NCBI RefSeq assembly: GCF_012027325.1
Contig: NZ_SNUG01000001.1
Coordinates: 372,001 to 436,000, forward strand
Reading direction: 5' to 3'
DNA: 64,000 bases
DNA from: Thermococcus sp. M39
Lineage (GTDB): Archaea; Methanobacteriota_B; Thermococci; Thermococcales; Thermococcaceae
Shown here piece after piece: positions 44,946-54,631 of the stretch. The position numbers and the translations under genes were made by a program. The number at the start of each line of letters is the position of its first letter. Positions within the stretch are counted from its first letter, which is position 1. The notes under the pieces are model-generated. The model was given only the letters and a program-made list of their open reading frames with translations. It was not told the origin of the DNA and did no database searches.

Positions 44946-46142
44946 TCAGCCAAGCCTCTCTTTCATGAATTTTTCTAAGTTATCCATTGCTTCCTCAAGA
45001 ATCTCAATTGGTGGCAAAAAGACAGCTCTGAAGTGCCATTCGCCGCCTTCTCCGAATCCTGAGCCGTGAACCACCAAGATGTGAGCGTTTCTGAGGACGT
45101 CGAGGACGAATTCCTTGTCGCTCTTCCACTTGCTCCTCTCCTCAATGCGTGGGAAGATGTAAAACGCTCCTTCTGGTTTTTGTGCACTTAAGCCGGGAAT
45201 TTCGTTCAGCCTCTTGTAAATGTAATCTCTCCTCTCTTTGAGCTTTTTCATGTATTCATCAAGGTAGTCCATTGGGCCAGTGAGACCAGCAATCGCAGCT
45301 TTTTGGGCAGGTGTGTTTGGACAGAGCCTTATCCTTGCGAGCTTGCCTATAGCTTCTTTTACTTCAGCGAGCTTGTTTTCTGGATCAACAAAGTACATGT
45401 AGCCCAATCTCCACCCTGTTGCAAAGTAAACCTTTGAGAGGCCGTTCATTACAATTACAGGGACGTCTTTTGTTAATGAGCCCGGAGAAACGTGCTTTCC
45501 TTCATAGGTCATTAAATCATAAATTTCATCGCTGATAACGGGAATATCATATTCTCCAGCTAAGTCGAGAATCTCTTTGAGTGTCTTCTTATCATATAAA
45601 GCCCCAGTTGGATTATTTGGATTTATAACAGCTATAGCCTTTGTTTTTTCGCTTATCTTCTTCCTCATGTCATCTATGTCTGGCTGCCAGCCTTCTTCTT
45701 CAATTCCAAGATATGCCTTTGGGACTCCATCATAGAACTTCACAAGGGCAACGTAGGGTGGGTAACTTGGCCCTGGAATTAAAACTTCATCTCCCGGCTC
45801 AACGATAGCACCAAAGATGAACTGTAATGCCTCTGTAACTGCCGCTGTTACCATTACATCATCCACAGTTATATCAACGCCGTTTTTCTTCTTTTCTCTC
45901 TCTACTATTGCCTTTCTGAGCTCTATATCACCTTCGCTCTCTCCATAGTAGTTGTGTCCTTCCATAATTGCCTTGCAATACGCTTCCTTCATGTGTTGAG
46001 GCGGCTGAAAGTCGAACTTAACGGGGTCCCCAATATTAAGCTTGATTATTTTTATTCCCTGCTTCTCGAGTTCTCTAGCTGGTAGAACAACATCTCTAAT
46101 TGCATATTCAATACCTATGGCCCTTTTAGATGCATGAATCAT
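44946..46142 (-). CDS. Alanine aminotransferase
   Basis: A 398-residue PLP aminotransferase, very close in pattern to the P. furiosus AlaAT (pyruvate + glutamate to alanine + 2-oxoglutarate). The PLP lysine lies in NGLSKVYFATGWRLGY, and NPNNPTGALYD and SDEIYDLMTYEG are the usual active-site blocks. Alanine made this way is a main fermentation product in Thermococcales. Start ATG 46142 follows GGTGATTGAA; the longer frame to 46190 is not needed. Confidence 0.9.
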   Translation of the reverse strand: MIHASKRAIGIEYAIRDVVLPARELEKQGIKIIKLNIGDPVKFDFQPPQHMKEAYCKAIMEGHNYYGESEGDIELRKAIVEREKKKNGVDITVDDVMVTAAVTEALQFIFGAIVEPGDEVLIPGPSYPPYVALVKFYDGVPKAYLGIEEEGWQPDIDDMRKKISEKTKAIAVINPNNPTGALYDKKTLKEILDLAGEYDIPVISDEIYDLMTYEGKHVSPGSLTKDVPVIVMNGLSKVYFATGWRLGYMYFVDPENKLAEVKEAIGKLARIRLCPNTPAQKAAIAGLTGPMDYLDEYMKKLKERRDYIYKRLNEIPGLSAQKPEGAFYIFPRIEERSKWKSDKEFVLDVLRNAHILVVHGSGFGEGGEWHFRAVFLPPIEILEEAMDNLEKFMKERLG

Positions 46143-46312
46143 TTCAATCACCAACGAAGTGTTTTCATAATTAATTGAACATTCTATCATAAAAGCTTAC
46201 CTCTCTCGCAATATTAAAGTAACAGAAAGTAGAAAGATGATGGCGGATTTATGTTTGTTTTATCATTTATCAGAAAACACTTAACTTTAAAAGCCAGGGA
46301 AAATAATAGAAG

Positions 46313-46372
46313 TAGGCGATGACGAATAGCAAGCATGCTGATTAGTGATGACGTGAACACCCTCTGAGCCTA
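46313..46372 (+). ncRNA. Box C/D guide sRNA overlapping the end of the GH130 gene
   Basis: Plus strand: TAGGC, C box ATGACGA, guide ATAGCAAGCATG (12), D' CTGA, spacer TTA, C' GTGATGA, guide CGTGAACACCCT (12), D CTGA, GCCTA. The five-base stem TAGGC/GCCTA closes the k-turn. The C box has one change (U5 to C). D+5 targets would be the C at position 5 of CATGCTTGCTAT and the T (U) at position 5 of AGGGTGTTCACG. Its end overlaps the stop of the convergent GH130 gene by three bases. Target RNA unknown. Confidence 0.82.
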
Positions 46373-47302
46373 TTCCCAATATGCTATTCCTATGTACCTA
46401 TCAGCGCCTCCGTAATAGAGATAAATCCTTCCTTCATGCTCAACTAACCCTTCTATGAAAACAACGTTATCTACCCAGCCTTTTATTTCCCACTCATAAG
46501 TTGGCTCCAATATTGGCTTTTCGCTTCTCGCTATCAGCTTTGTGGGATTTTCTTTATCAAAGACAGCTATACCGGCTTTGTACTTTCTAACTCCATTTTC
46601 AAGACCAGCGCTGTTGTAGATTAAAACTATTCCAAAATCCATCATAAATGCTGGAGGTCCTGGTTCAACAAGGATATTATCGAATTTATCCTTTCTTGGA
46701 GTTAGAACTGGCTCTTCAATGAACTCCCAGTTAATTAAATCATCAGAATAAGCCAGCCATATGTTTGAATCGCCAAAGTACATGATGTACTTCCCTTTAA
46801 ACTCCCCCTTCTTCAATTTTTCCGGTAGTATTGCACCACTTTTTGTCCAATTAGGAGTTCCGTTCTTTGGAAACGGAAACTCATCAAAGAGAACACCTCT
46901 TCTCTTCCACTCCACTAAATTCTTGGATGTAGCTAAGCATAGCTTTGCAGTCTTTCCATCGTAGCCCGTGTAGGTCATGTAGTATGTTTTTCCAACTTTC
47001 ACAACCCTTGGGTCTTCAACACCTTTTTTCTCCCAGCTGTACTCTGGTTCAATCACTGGCTCTGGATGTTTGATGAAATGAACACCATCTTCACTAAGAG
47101 CAAGCCCTATTCTACCTGTGATGTTATCGTTTTTGCTTTCAGCTCTGTAGAGCATCACAATTGTTCCTCTTTCCTTTATCACAGCAGGATTGTAGATGTT
47201 TTTGGAATCAAAGCCATCCTTTGAAGGAGATAGAATTGGTTCTGAGAGCTTTTTTAATGGAGGCACTACCGCATTCCCATCTCGCATATCAATCCTAATC
47301 AA
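46370..47302 (-). CDS. Glycoside hydrolase family 130-like (mannoside phosphorylase-type) enzyme
   Basis: A 310-residue five-bladed beta-propeller enzyme. The family motif GVEDPRVVK and the opening YNPAVI, the repeated WEKKG/WEIKG blocks and the Asp-rich EPGPPAF region place it in GH130, whose members phosphorolyse or hydrolyse beta-mannosides. It starts with TTG 47302 (GGTG seven bases upstream), or less likely ATG 47287, and overlaps the restored end of the upstream amylo-glucosidase-like gene. The pair probably act on the same storage or surface glycan. Confidence 0.78.
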   Translation of the reverse strand: MIRIDMRDGNAVVPPLKKLSEPILSPSKDGFDSKNIYNPAVIKERGTIVMLYRAESKNDNITGRIGLALSEDGVHFIKHPEPVIEPEYSWEKKGVEDPRVVKVGKTYYMTYTGYDGKTAKLCLATSKNLVEWKRRGVLFDEFPFPKNGTPNWTKSGAILPEKLKKGEFKGKYIMYFGDSNIWLAYSDDLINWEFIEEPVLTPRKDKFDNILVEPGPPAFMMDFGIVLIYNSAGLENGVRKYKAGIAVFDKENPTKLIARSEKPILEPTYEWEIKGWVDNVVFIEGLVEHEGRIYLYYGGADRYIGIAYWE

Positions 47303-49239
47303 CCTCTTTCACCTCAACTTCAATCCTTTCACCTCTTCTCTCAGCGGTTAGCCTGTATTTTGCCCCTCTAATAGTTATGCCCTTTATCTCGGCTTTCTCA
47401 AGACCTTCTGGGAGCTGTGGATTTGCTGAGACTCCTTCTGGGGTAAAGCCCGAGCATAGCTGTTAAGAACGCAAAAGGACTTGCAGCGCTCCATGCTTGG
47501 GGAACATTTGCTCTTGGAACCGGGATTGGGATTTCACTTTCAACTCCACTAAAAAGCTCTGGTAATTGGAAGTTCATTAAAGTTGCAGCTTTTAAGAGTC
47601 TGGCCCCAAGGAATGCAGCTTTCTCGATTTCTCCGATTTTTGCTAATCCTAAAGCTATAAGTGCATTGTCATGCGCCCAAATGCTACCGTTGTGATAGCT
47701 GAAAGGATTGTAGGCTTTCTCCCTTGAGCTTAAAGTCCTGATTCCCCAGCCAGAAAACATATCCTTTTCAAACAGCCTTTCAGCAATTTCTTCTTCATGC
47801 TCTGCAATGCCTGTAAAAAGCAGATGACCAGGATTAGAGGAGATGACTTTTGAAGGTTTGTTATCTCCATTTAGAGCAATTGCGTAGAATTTTTCTTCTT
47901 CAATCCAAAAGTCTTTGTTAAACCTCCTTTTCAGCCTCTCAGCTTCTTCTCTTAGAGTAGATTCTTCAAAATCTAAAACATCAGAAAGCTCTGCCATATC
48001 TAGGAGAGCTTTATATGCATAACCCTGTACCTCAGCTAGTGCAATTGCAGACTTTGTTGGTTCCCCATATTCATCTGGAACACCTTCCTTTGAGTCCTTC
48101 CACCCTTGGTTCATTAGAACATATGGAGATGTCTGTGAATATCTTATGTATCCTTCTCCTTCTTCAAGCTTCATGAAAAGCCATTCGAGTGCTTTGTTTA
48201 GGGTTTCTTTCAGCTCTCTTATCGTTTTGTAGTCCTCAGTCCATTTAACATATTCACCAGCCAAAATCAAATACAGTGGGGTTGCATCTATGGTTCCATA
48301 GTAGGGATTGAAAGGCATGAGTCCAGCTTGAGAAAGTTCTCCAAATCTAAACTCGTGAGGAATTTTGCCTGGTTCTTCTTCTCTCTTTGGATTGAATTTT
48401 TTCCCTTGCAGCTGTGAGAGAACCTTTAGTGTCCCCTTGGCATACTCTGGGAAGTATGGTAGAAGGAATAGAGATGTTATTATGCTATCTCTCCCAAAAA
48501 GGCACATGAAGTAGGGAATTCCAGCAAAAACTGTTAATCCATAGTTGGTTAACACTGTTAGAGATTCTAAATCTCTCAGTGAAGCTTTGAAGATGTTGTT
48601 TATTTCGGTATTGTTCGTGATAACTATTTCCTCAAGCTTGAAATCGAAGTCGCTCCTAATCAAGAAAGGAGGATTTTTTATGCAGATTCTGGGGGGAAAT
48701 TCAACACTAATTCTCTCTTTTCCTAAAGGCCCCAAAGAAATTTCTGCTGTGAGGTAATTGCTCTTAAACTCAAATCCCTCAGCTTTAATTTCAAGCTCTC
48801 TCTTTATCCCATCAATGCCAGTGTAAGTATATTTAACTCCGTTTGAAGTCTGTTCTTTGACGATTTTTCTTTCAATAGGTTTGTGACTTCCTCTAACTTC
48901 GAATATGTCTTCAAAGAGGACTTCAAGGGCATATTTAATCTTTATTTTTATGGGTTCTTTAGACATGTTGTAGAAGGTTAGCTCTTCTCTGTATCTCCAG
49001 TTATTCAGCAACTCTCGCTTTCTCAGTAGGATTGTTGAGTCCCCTATGAGTATGTGTGATATTGAAGTCTTGTGATCTGGTTCAATATGCCCTAAAAGCT
49101 TCTCTTTGCCAATTTCAAGAGAAATGTTTTTCACAAATCTTGTATCAAAGGCATAGAAGCCGTGATAATGTTTATTCATATTTCCTTCCTCATCGGAGAG
49201 CACAAATGCCCCATTATGCGATAACACAATCTTGCTCAT
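47295..49239 (-). pseudogene. Amylo-alpha-1,6-glucosidase-like protein with a C-terminal frameshift
   Basis: The frame from ATG 49239 encodes about 600 residues of the glycogen-debranching-enzyme-like family: an N-terminal domain (NGAFVLSDEEG...GFYAFDTRFVK) and an (alpha/alpha)6 catalytic part with FMCLFGRDSI, ATPLYLILAGEY and HNGSIWAHDNALIA. At CTCGGGCTTTACC one extra G (CCC at 47449-47451 of the plus strand) shifts the frame and ends it early at 47398. The other frame gives GFTPEGVSANPQLPEGLEKA and on to TAG at 47295, a natural end. Sequencing error or recent mutation; the core may still work. Confidence 0.72.
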
Positions 49240-49344
49240 CATTTCACCTTCATGCTCTGCTTGATGTACAGCCTTATATCTATTGCTAAAAGATGTTTTG
49301 CGATGTGGACAAAGCTTTAAAAGACCTTCTTCTAATTTTTCATC

Positions 49345-50346
49345 ATGCTTTATGTAGAAATCCTTGGAAATTTACCCAGCTTAGCTGAAAGTGAAGTTAA
49401 AGCACTCCTTGAGCTTGCAGATAGAAGATTTAAAATTGCTGAGGAGGATTATCTACTTCTGGCAATTAAAGGTAATGGGAGAGCTTTTCCCTTCTTAGAT
49501 AGACTTGGGATGGCTCATGAATATGGAATTTTGCTTTTTTCAGCAGAGAGCGTTAAAGAACTCTATGCCAAAGCGGAAAGCATAGATTGGGGTGAATATA
49601 TAGCTGGGACTTTCAAAGTTGACAGAGAGACTATGAGAAATTGTGCTCATGATGTTGAAAATCTCGAAAAGAAGCTCGGCGCAATAATTTACAGACAAGG
49701 GTTTAGAGTAAATTTATCTAATCCTAACACTCTTGTGAGAGTTTACTGTGGGAAAAAGCTGTGGGTTGGTGTTAGAATTAGATTTTTCAAAGCAAAAACC
49801 TTTGATGAGAGGAAAGCCGATAAAAGGCCTTTCTATAAACCAATTGCTCTGCCCCCAAGAATTGCAAGAGCTATGGTAAATTTAGCAAGGGCAAGAAGAG
49901 AGATTCTTGATCCTTTTATGGGTACTGGTGGGATTCTAATAGAAGCTGGATTAATGGGTTTGAAAGTTTATGGCGTTGATTTGCGAAAGGATATGGTTGA
50001 AGGAGCAAGGATAAATCTCGAGTATTTTGGTGTTAAAGATTATGTTCTAAAGCAAGGAGATGCAACCAAGCTTATAGAAATCTTTCCAGATAAGACTTTT
50101 GAAGCAGTAGCTACTGACCCTCCATATGGTTCCTCAGCAACTTTAGCTGGAAGGAAGAGGGAAGAGTTGTATGAAAAAGCTCTGGAGAGTATTTATAAAA
50201 TTCTTGATGGTTATCTGAGTATAGCCTTCCCCGCTGATTTTAATGCTGAAAAAGTTGCCGAAAAAATAGGATTTGAAGTTCTGGAGAAGCACTACCAGAG
50301 GGTTCACTCTTCCCTTGACAGATATTTCTATGTGATGAAAACATAA
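49345..50346 (+). CDS. tRNA (guanine10-N2)-dimethyltransferase (Trm-G10)
   Basis: A 333-residue enzyme with an N-terminal THUMP RNA-binding domain (about 1-150) and a Rossmann methyltransferase domain with DPFMGTGG (about 189) and TDPPYG (about 258), the N2-G methylation motif. Archaeal Trm-G10 makes m2,2G10 in tRNA. A TATA-like GCTTTAAAAG lies about 25 bases before the ATG with no ribosome site, so the mRNA is probably leaderless. Confidence 0.88.
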   Translation: MLYVEILGNLPSLAESEVKALLELADRRFKIAEEDYLLLAIKGNGRAFPFLDRLGMAHEYGILLFSAESVKELYAKAESIDWGEYIAGTFKVDRETMRNCAHDVENLEKKLGAIIYRQGFRVNLSNPNTLVRVYCGKKLWVGVRIRFFKAKTFDERKADKRPFYKPIALPPRIARAMVNLARARREILDPFMGTGGILIEAGLMGLKVYGVDLRKDMVEGARINLEYFGVKDYVLKQGDATKLIEIFPDKTFEAVATDPPYGSSATLAGRKREELYEKALESIYKILDGYLSIAFPADFNAEKVAEKIGFEVLEKHYQRVHSSLDRYFYVMKT

Positions 50347-50354
50347 AAAGAAAG

Positions 50355-51011
50355 TCAACGTTCAAAGGGGCTTTCCTTTAGCTTTTCGTTGACAAATCTG
50401 ACAATGTGTTTTATATCCTCTTCTATCGTATCTGGTTCTGGCTTCATAAATATGTATAGAACGTTCGTCTTTGGTGTTAGCGAGATGTGCTTAATGTTCT
50501 CAACTTTGGAAAATCCTTGTAAAAACTCTTTTAAAAGCTCTACATCTCTCCTCTTTTCGAATAAAGCTTCATACTGCTTTCCATTAACTTCGATGATCTC
50601 TCTCTGCAATAGTTCCTCGTCCTCTATTTTTGGCTTGATGCGATAGTAGCCCTTCTGGATTAGATGTACTTCCCTCTTTATAGTTGAATATGGCTTGATA
50701 ACGATGTACAGCTTATCGTGCCTGTTTACGAGCTTTGAGAAGGGAAAGTAAAGAATGCTCTGTCTGGGCAATAGCGTTAGTGTGTATTCGAATTTGTCTA
50801 TGTTCCCTTCTCTAACTTTGTAAAATGCTCTGAATCCGACATACCCCCCGATCCAGACATAATCTTTGTCTTTAGGATTTAGAATATCTTCTATCGTTCT
50901 CAAGTAGTGCTGCATCATCATTAAGTTTAGCCTTCTCCCCTTATAGAACTGGATGGTTGCTATTGCAGCCAAAACCATTATGGCCAACAAAAATTCCGGC
51001 GTAACCTTCAT
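50355..51011 (-). CDS. Membrane-anchored protein of the Get3-like operon
   Basis: A 218-residue protein with one N-terminal membrane helix (PEFLLAIMVLAAIATIQFY) and a soluble, beta-rich remainder facing the cytoplasm by the positive-inside rule (KGRR after the helix). No catalytic motif or family recognised. It is the last gene of a five-gene minus-strand operon, three bases after the DUF59 gene. As the only clear membrane anchor in the unit it could be the docking partner of the ATPase, which is inference. Confidence 0.7.
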   Translation of the reverse strand: MKVTPEFLLAIMVLAAIATIQFYKGRRLNLMMMQHYLRTIEDILNPKDKDYVWIGGYVGFRAFYKVREGNIDKFEYTLTLLPRQSILYFPFSKLVNRHDKLYIVIKPYSTIKREVHLIQKGYYRIKPKIEDEELLQREIIEVNGKQYEALFEKRRDVELLKEFLQGFSKVENIKHISLTPKTNVLYIFMKPEPDTIEEDIKHIVRFVNEKLKESPFER

Positions 51012-51013
51012 GA

Positions 51014-51307
51014 TTAGACCTCCTCTAGTGGATAGTACCTTTGAAACGTCATGTCATCTATTATTTCAAAGTCTGGAATTTTATCCTCTAAAACTTTAAC
51101 TATATCCTTCACAATCCTTACATGAATTGGCCAGTTAACTGCCATCCCAAATGGGTGTCTTGGAGTTCTTCGGGCTAAACTAAGGAAAATCAAAATTTTG
51201 TCGTCGTCTCTTATTATTTTGCTGACTAAGCCTAACCTAACTATATTTTCGCCACTCACGGGCTCGATGACCTTTTCAAGCTCTTTATAGATTTCTTCAA
51301 TCTTCAA
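51014..51307 (-). CDS. DUF59/MIP18-like protein
   Basis: A 97-residue protein with the DUF59 opening EVIEPVSGENIVRLGLVSKI, the family seen in Fe-S cluster assembly (MIP18, SufT) and phenylacetate oxygenase subunits. It has no cysteine. A TTG start follows GGAGGTTTGATAG and overlaps the end of the ATPase gene by 11 bp, so translation is coupled. DUF59 proteins often pair with P-loop Mrp/ApbC-type Fe-S carriers; here the partner is an ArsA-like ATPase instead. Confidence 0.75.
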   Translation of the reverse strand: MKIEEIYKELEKVIEPVSGENIVRLGLVSKIIRDDDKILIFLSLARRTPRHPFGMAVNWPIHVRIVKDIVKVLEDKIPDFEIIDDMTFQRYYPLEEV

Positions 51308-52289
51308 CTATCAAACCTCCAACTCTCTCAAGCCACTCCATTTCCCTTGGCTCTTCAGCGAACATGGGTATCTTAACTATATCAACACCTTTAAATTTCT
51401 CCTCAATCTCTTTAAGAACCCTCCTCTGAGCCTCCATCTTGACTTTAAGCTCGGGTATTTCCTTCTTAAGCTCTATCACTTTGTTGATTACTATGAGGTT
51501 AAACGGCACCTTGAACTTCTTTAAGCTCTCGTATGCACGTTCAGTCTCGTAGAGGGGGAGCATTTCTGGGTTCATAACTGCAACAACGCTCGTTTTGCTT
51601 GGATTTGTTATTATGCTGTGGACGAACTCAATTTCCTCCTTGTATTTCTTTAGCTCTTTCATAACAGGATCTTCCTCTTCATCACTTGGCAGCTTGTATT
51701 CTGCACCTTCAATCACGAACTTCCTCTCACCTTGTATCTTCTCTATTGTCCTCCTTCTCTCGAGGATTTTGCGCCTTATGTCTATCAGCTTCTCCGTCCA
51801 GATGAGTGAAATTCTTGGCAAAGCAAGAACTCTGAGCGTTAAGCCTGTTGGTGGTGTGTCAAAGATTATCACGTCCCATTTGTCCCCTTCGAGCAGGATT
51901 TCCCTTATGGCTTCAAGCGTTGCATATTCCTCTATTCCCGGGGAGAAGCTGAGAACTTCAAAATACTTCTCAAGGTTTATGACCGTCAGATAGCGGTACA
52001 TGTGCTTAAGATTCCTCTCAAGATGCTTCAGGTAAGCCTTTATGAGTTTCTCCATATCAAGCTCACTTGCGTAGAGGTTTTCCATGAGTTCCCTCGGCTT
52101 GTCGCTGAGCTTAACCATAAAGACGTCTCCAAGATTGTGTGCGGGGTCGAGAGAAACTATGAGGGTTTTGTAACCCTTCTTCGCCAAAGCAACTGCTAAA
52201 GAGGCACTTGTTGTGGTCTTACCAACTCCTCCCTTACCTATGACAAAGATTACTCTGAAGTTCTCCTTTGGCAATAGATACTCCTTCAT
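51297..52289 (-). CDS. ArsA/Get3-family ATPase
   Basis: A 330-residue SIMIBI-class ATPase with deviant Walker A GKGGVGKTTTSAS, switch I DPAHNLGD and switch II DTPPTGLTLRVLALP. The length fits Get3/TRC40, the chaperone for tail-anchored membrane proteins, rather than the two-domain arsenite pump ArsA. The protein has no cysteine, so it lacks Get3's zinc CxxC and ArsA's arsenite site. It starts at ATG 52289 after GGTGCTCAAA. Neighbours upstream and downstream overlap or nearly touch. Confidence 0.85.
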   Translation of the reverse strand: MKEYLLPKENFRVIFVIGKGGVGKTTTSASLAVALAKKGYKTLIVSLDPAHNLGDVFMVKLSDKPRELMENLYASELDMEKLIKAYLKHLERNLKHMYRYLTVINLEKYFEVLSFSPGIEEYATLEAIREILLEGDKWDVIIFDTPPTGLTLRVLALPRISLIWTEKLIDIRRKILERRRTIEKIQGERKFVIEGAEYKLPSDEEEDPVMKELKKYKEEIEFVHSIITNPSKTSVVAVMNPEMLPLYETERAYESLKKFKVPFNLIVINKVIELKKEIPELKVKMEAQRRVLKEIEEKFKGVDIVKIPMFAEEPREMEWLERVGGLIVED

Positions 52290-52299
52290 TTTGAGCACC

Positions 52300-52569
52300 T
52301 CACGTTATTTCAAACATTGCAGCAATTTCGCCGAATATGTCGTCCATATCTGTAGCTCTTCTTTGCATGACATAAAGTTCCCTGACCATGTGGGGCATTA
52401 GGCGTATAACTAATGTTGTTGGTGGTGATGGAATCCCCACAAACGAGCCCATTAAAAGCAGAGCAAAGATATTCTCAAGCTCTCTCTCTTCGAACTCTAT
52501 GTATTCAGTCGAGCGTGCCTTAAACGAACTAAAAAACCCTTTTAGGAAAGCTTTTAATCCTTCAAACAT
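52300..52569 (-). CDS. Small protein with LENIFAL motif (B), Get3-like operon
   Basis: An 89-residue protein. A basic helical start (FEGLKAFLKGFFSSFKAR) is followed by ELENIFALLLMGSFVGIPS, a hydrophobic segment, and a C-terminal helix. The middle part matches the preceding gene's DLENIFALIMLPPVV, so the two are related. ATG directly follows the upstream stop (TGAATG). No known family. Association with the Get3-like ATPase is the only clue. Confidence 0.65.
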   Translation of the reverse strand: MFEGLKAFLKGFFSSFKARSTEYIEFEERELENIFALLLMGSFVGIPSPPTTLVIRLMPHMVRELYVMQRRATDMDDIFGEIAAMFEIT

Positions 52570-52788
52570 TCAACCACCTCTTTTTAATGTTAATGACATA
52601 ATATAACCCTCAGCATGTGAGACAACAGGCGGTAGCATTATTAGAGCAAATATGTTTTCCAAATCCTTAAGCTCCCACTGAATTCCTTTAATATAATAAC
52701 GCTTAAATTCTCCATTAAACTCCCACAAGACCCGAATTGAGATAGAAATCCAGTACAGAATCTTTTTGACAAAATTTCTTTTGTTCAT
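52570..52788 (-). CDS. Small protein with LENIFAL motif (A), Get3-like operon
   Basis: A 72-residue protein with a basic start (MNKRNFVKKILYWISISI) and, near the C-terminus, DLENIFALIMLPPVV followed by a short, moderately hydrophobic stretch and KRGG. First gene of the operon, preceded by GAGGTGAGTTC. The late hydrophobic stretch with a very short basic tail resembles a tail anchor, the type of client Get3 handles, but the hydrophobicity is modest. Confidence 0.6.
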   Translation of the reverse strand: MNKRNFVKKILYWISISIRVLWEFNGEFKRYYIKGIQWELKDLENIFALIMLPPVVSHAEGYIMSLTLKRGG

Positions 52789-52827
52789 GAACTCACCTCA
52801 AAAAGAAGAAATAAATAAAAGAAAGCT

Positions 52828-54564
52828 TTAAGCAGGAGCCTCCGCGTATTCTGCTTCTGGTTTCGTCCATGCTATGTAGAAGTCATACGCTAGTAGGAAG
52901 TTGAGGATTAAGCCGACTAGTAGTGAACCTTTTGCACCAATTAAAGTTACACCTGACAGTGGAACGTAAATGATGTACCAAATGATACCTGCAGTAACTG
53001 TAATCCACAAGAAGAGTGCTGGAATTAGAACGGCATAGCTCCACTTTCCTGCTTTTTGTATTTTGTATGCCCAAAGTGCAGCTGTCATCATAGCAATTGA
53101 GGCTAATAACTGGTTCATACCAGCAAATGCTGGCCACAACACTTTATATCCTGCTCCCCATGCTAAGTAAACTCCAAGTGATGCAATTATGAATGAGGCA
53201 ATCCACTTGTTTGTTATTGTCTTGTAGATTCCTTGGCTTGTATCAACGACCATTCCAAAGACCTCTTGCCATGCAAACCTTCCAAGCCTTGTGGCAGTGT
53301 CCAAAGATGTTAGTGCGAAGGCTGAAACCCAAAGTGTTGCGAAAGTTTTTCCTAATGTTACGTCTATTCCATAGAAATCAGCAAGTCCCTGGGCATATCC
53401 TGCAATGAATGTTCCTAGACCACCCTTTGTGATATATTGAGTTCCCCATGTTACCTTGTCTGGGCTTAGACCAGTTAGCTTAACACCGTAGACTGCTATA
53501 GCTGTAATAACGATTGTTGATAGGAATCCTTCTGTGAACATTCCACCGTATCCAACGAGCAATCCGTGAAGCTCATTGTCCAACTGTTTGGACGAGGTAC
53601 CAGAGCCTACAATTGAGTGGAATCCGCTCAATGCACCACATGCAATGACCAATGGGATTGTTGGCCAGAATGGTGAGGGCTGCTTTCCAACAACGTTTGC
53701 TGACCACATTGTGAATCCTGGAACTTCAAAGGGCTTTGCTAGTGCAATGAAGGCGATACCACCAATCAGGAGTCCAAACCACAGAATGTATGCATTTAGG
53801 TAATCTCTTGGTTGCAGGAGTACCCACACTGGAAGTGAGGATGCTGCGATGATGTAAACCCAAAGTATGATGTTCCAGTAGTGGTAAGCTTTCAAGTAAG
53901 CTGCGCTTGCTGTATCAGTTTGACCTGGAACGAGGATAAGTGGGTGGTTTAATCCTAACCAAATTGCTATCACTAGTAGGATCAATCCAATCACTGTTGA
54001 GACGTAGAAGTTGAGCTTTACCTTGTACATGAGCCATCCGAGAATTACTGCAACGATCAGGAATAGCAACGTGGCGGTAGCTGCTTGTGGAGTAGTTGTA
54101 AGGAGTTTTGACACCACAGCAACGAATGCGGCAACGACCAGGAGAAGGGTGAACCATATGTAGACTTCAAATGCAATACCTGTTCTCTTGCTCATTATTT
54201 TACCTGCAATCCACTGGATTGACTTTCCATCGTATCTTACAGAAGCCATTAATGCCAGATAGTCGTGAACTGCACCAATGAAGACGTTTCCAAACCAGAC
54301 CCAGAGCAGTGATGGAAGCCATCCCCAAGCCATTGCGATTGCTGGACCTACAATTGGCCCTGCACCAGCGATACTTGCAAAGTGGTGGCCATAGAGCACT
54401 AAGGGGTGTGCTGGAACGTAGTCAACACCATCATAGAGCTTGTGTGCTGGAGTTGGTCTGTTCCGGTCTGCTTTGACAATTTTGCTCTGTAGTGCTTTTC
54501 CATATGTAAAATAAAACGCAACATAAATTATAGCAGCCGCTAAGATTACAACTGCAGAGTTCAT
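52828..54564 (-). CDS. cstA: CstA-family carbon starvation (peptide/pyruvate) transporter
   Basis: A 578-residue polytopic membrane protein with the CstA hallmarks GHHFASIAGAGPIVGPAIA and WVWFGNVFIGAVHDY near its start. CstA proteins import peptides or pyruvate. I use ATG 54564 after GGGGGTGCAAAT rather than the longer frame. A strong promoter lies at 54614. The role in an obligate peptide fermenter would fit peptide or organic acid uptake. Confidence 0.88.
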   Translation of the reverse strand: MNSAVVILAAAIIYVAFYFTYGKALQSKIVKADRNRPTPAHKLYDGVDYVPAHPLVLYGHHFASIAGAGPIVGPAIAMAWGWLPSLLWVWFGNVFIGAVHDYLALMASVRYDGKSIQWIAGKIMSKRTGIAFEVYIWFTLLLVVAAFVAVVSKLLTTTPQAATATLLFLIVAVILGWLMYKVKLNFYVSTVIGLILLVIAIWLGLNHPLILVPGQTDTASAAYLKAYHYWNIILWVYIIAASSLPVWVLLQPRDYLNAYILWFGLLIGGIAFIALAKPFEVPGFTMWSANVVGKQPSPFWPTIPLVIACGALSGFHSIVGSGTSSKQLDNELHGLLVGYGGMFTEGFLSTIVITAIAVYGVKLTGLSPDKVTWGTQYITKGGLGTFIAGYAQGLADFYGIDVTLGKTFATLWVSAFALTSLDTATRLGRFAWQEVFGMVVDTSQGIYKTITNKWIASFIIASLGVYLAWGAGYKVLWPAFAGMNQLLASIAMMTAALWAYKIQKAGKWSYAVLIPALFLWITVTAGIIWYIIYVPLSGVTLIGAKGSLLVGLILNFLLAYDFYIAWTKPEAEYAEAPA

Positions 54565-54613
54565 ATTTGCACCCCCTTGAACCAGGCTTTCCATTTGCAT
54601 ACTTGTGAACATA

Positions 54614-54631
54614 CGGTATATATGTTTTTCG
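54614..54631 (-). promoter_or_regulatory. BRE/TATA promoter of cstA
   Basis: On the minus strand CGAAAAACATATATACCG joins a BRE to a TATA box; initiation would fall near 54595, about 30 bases before the chosen start. Confidence 0.65.
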
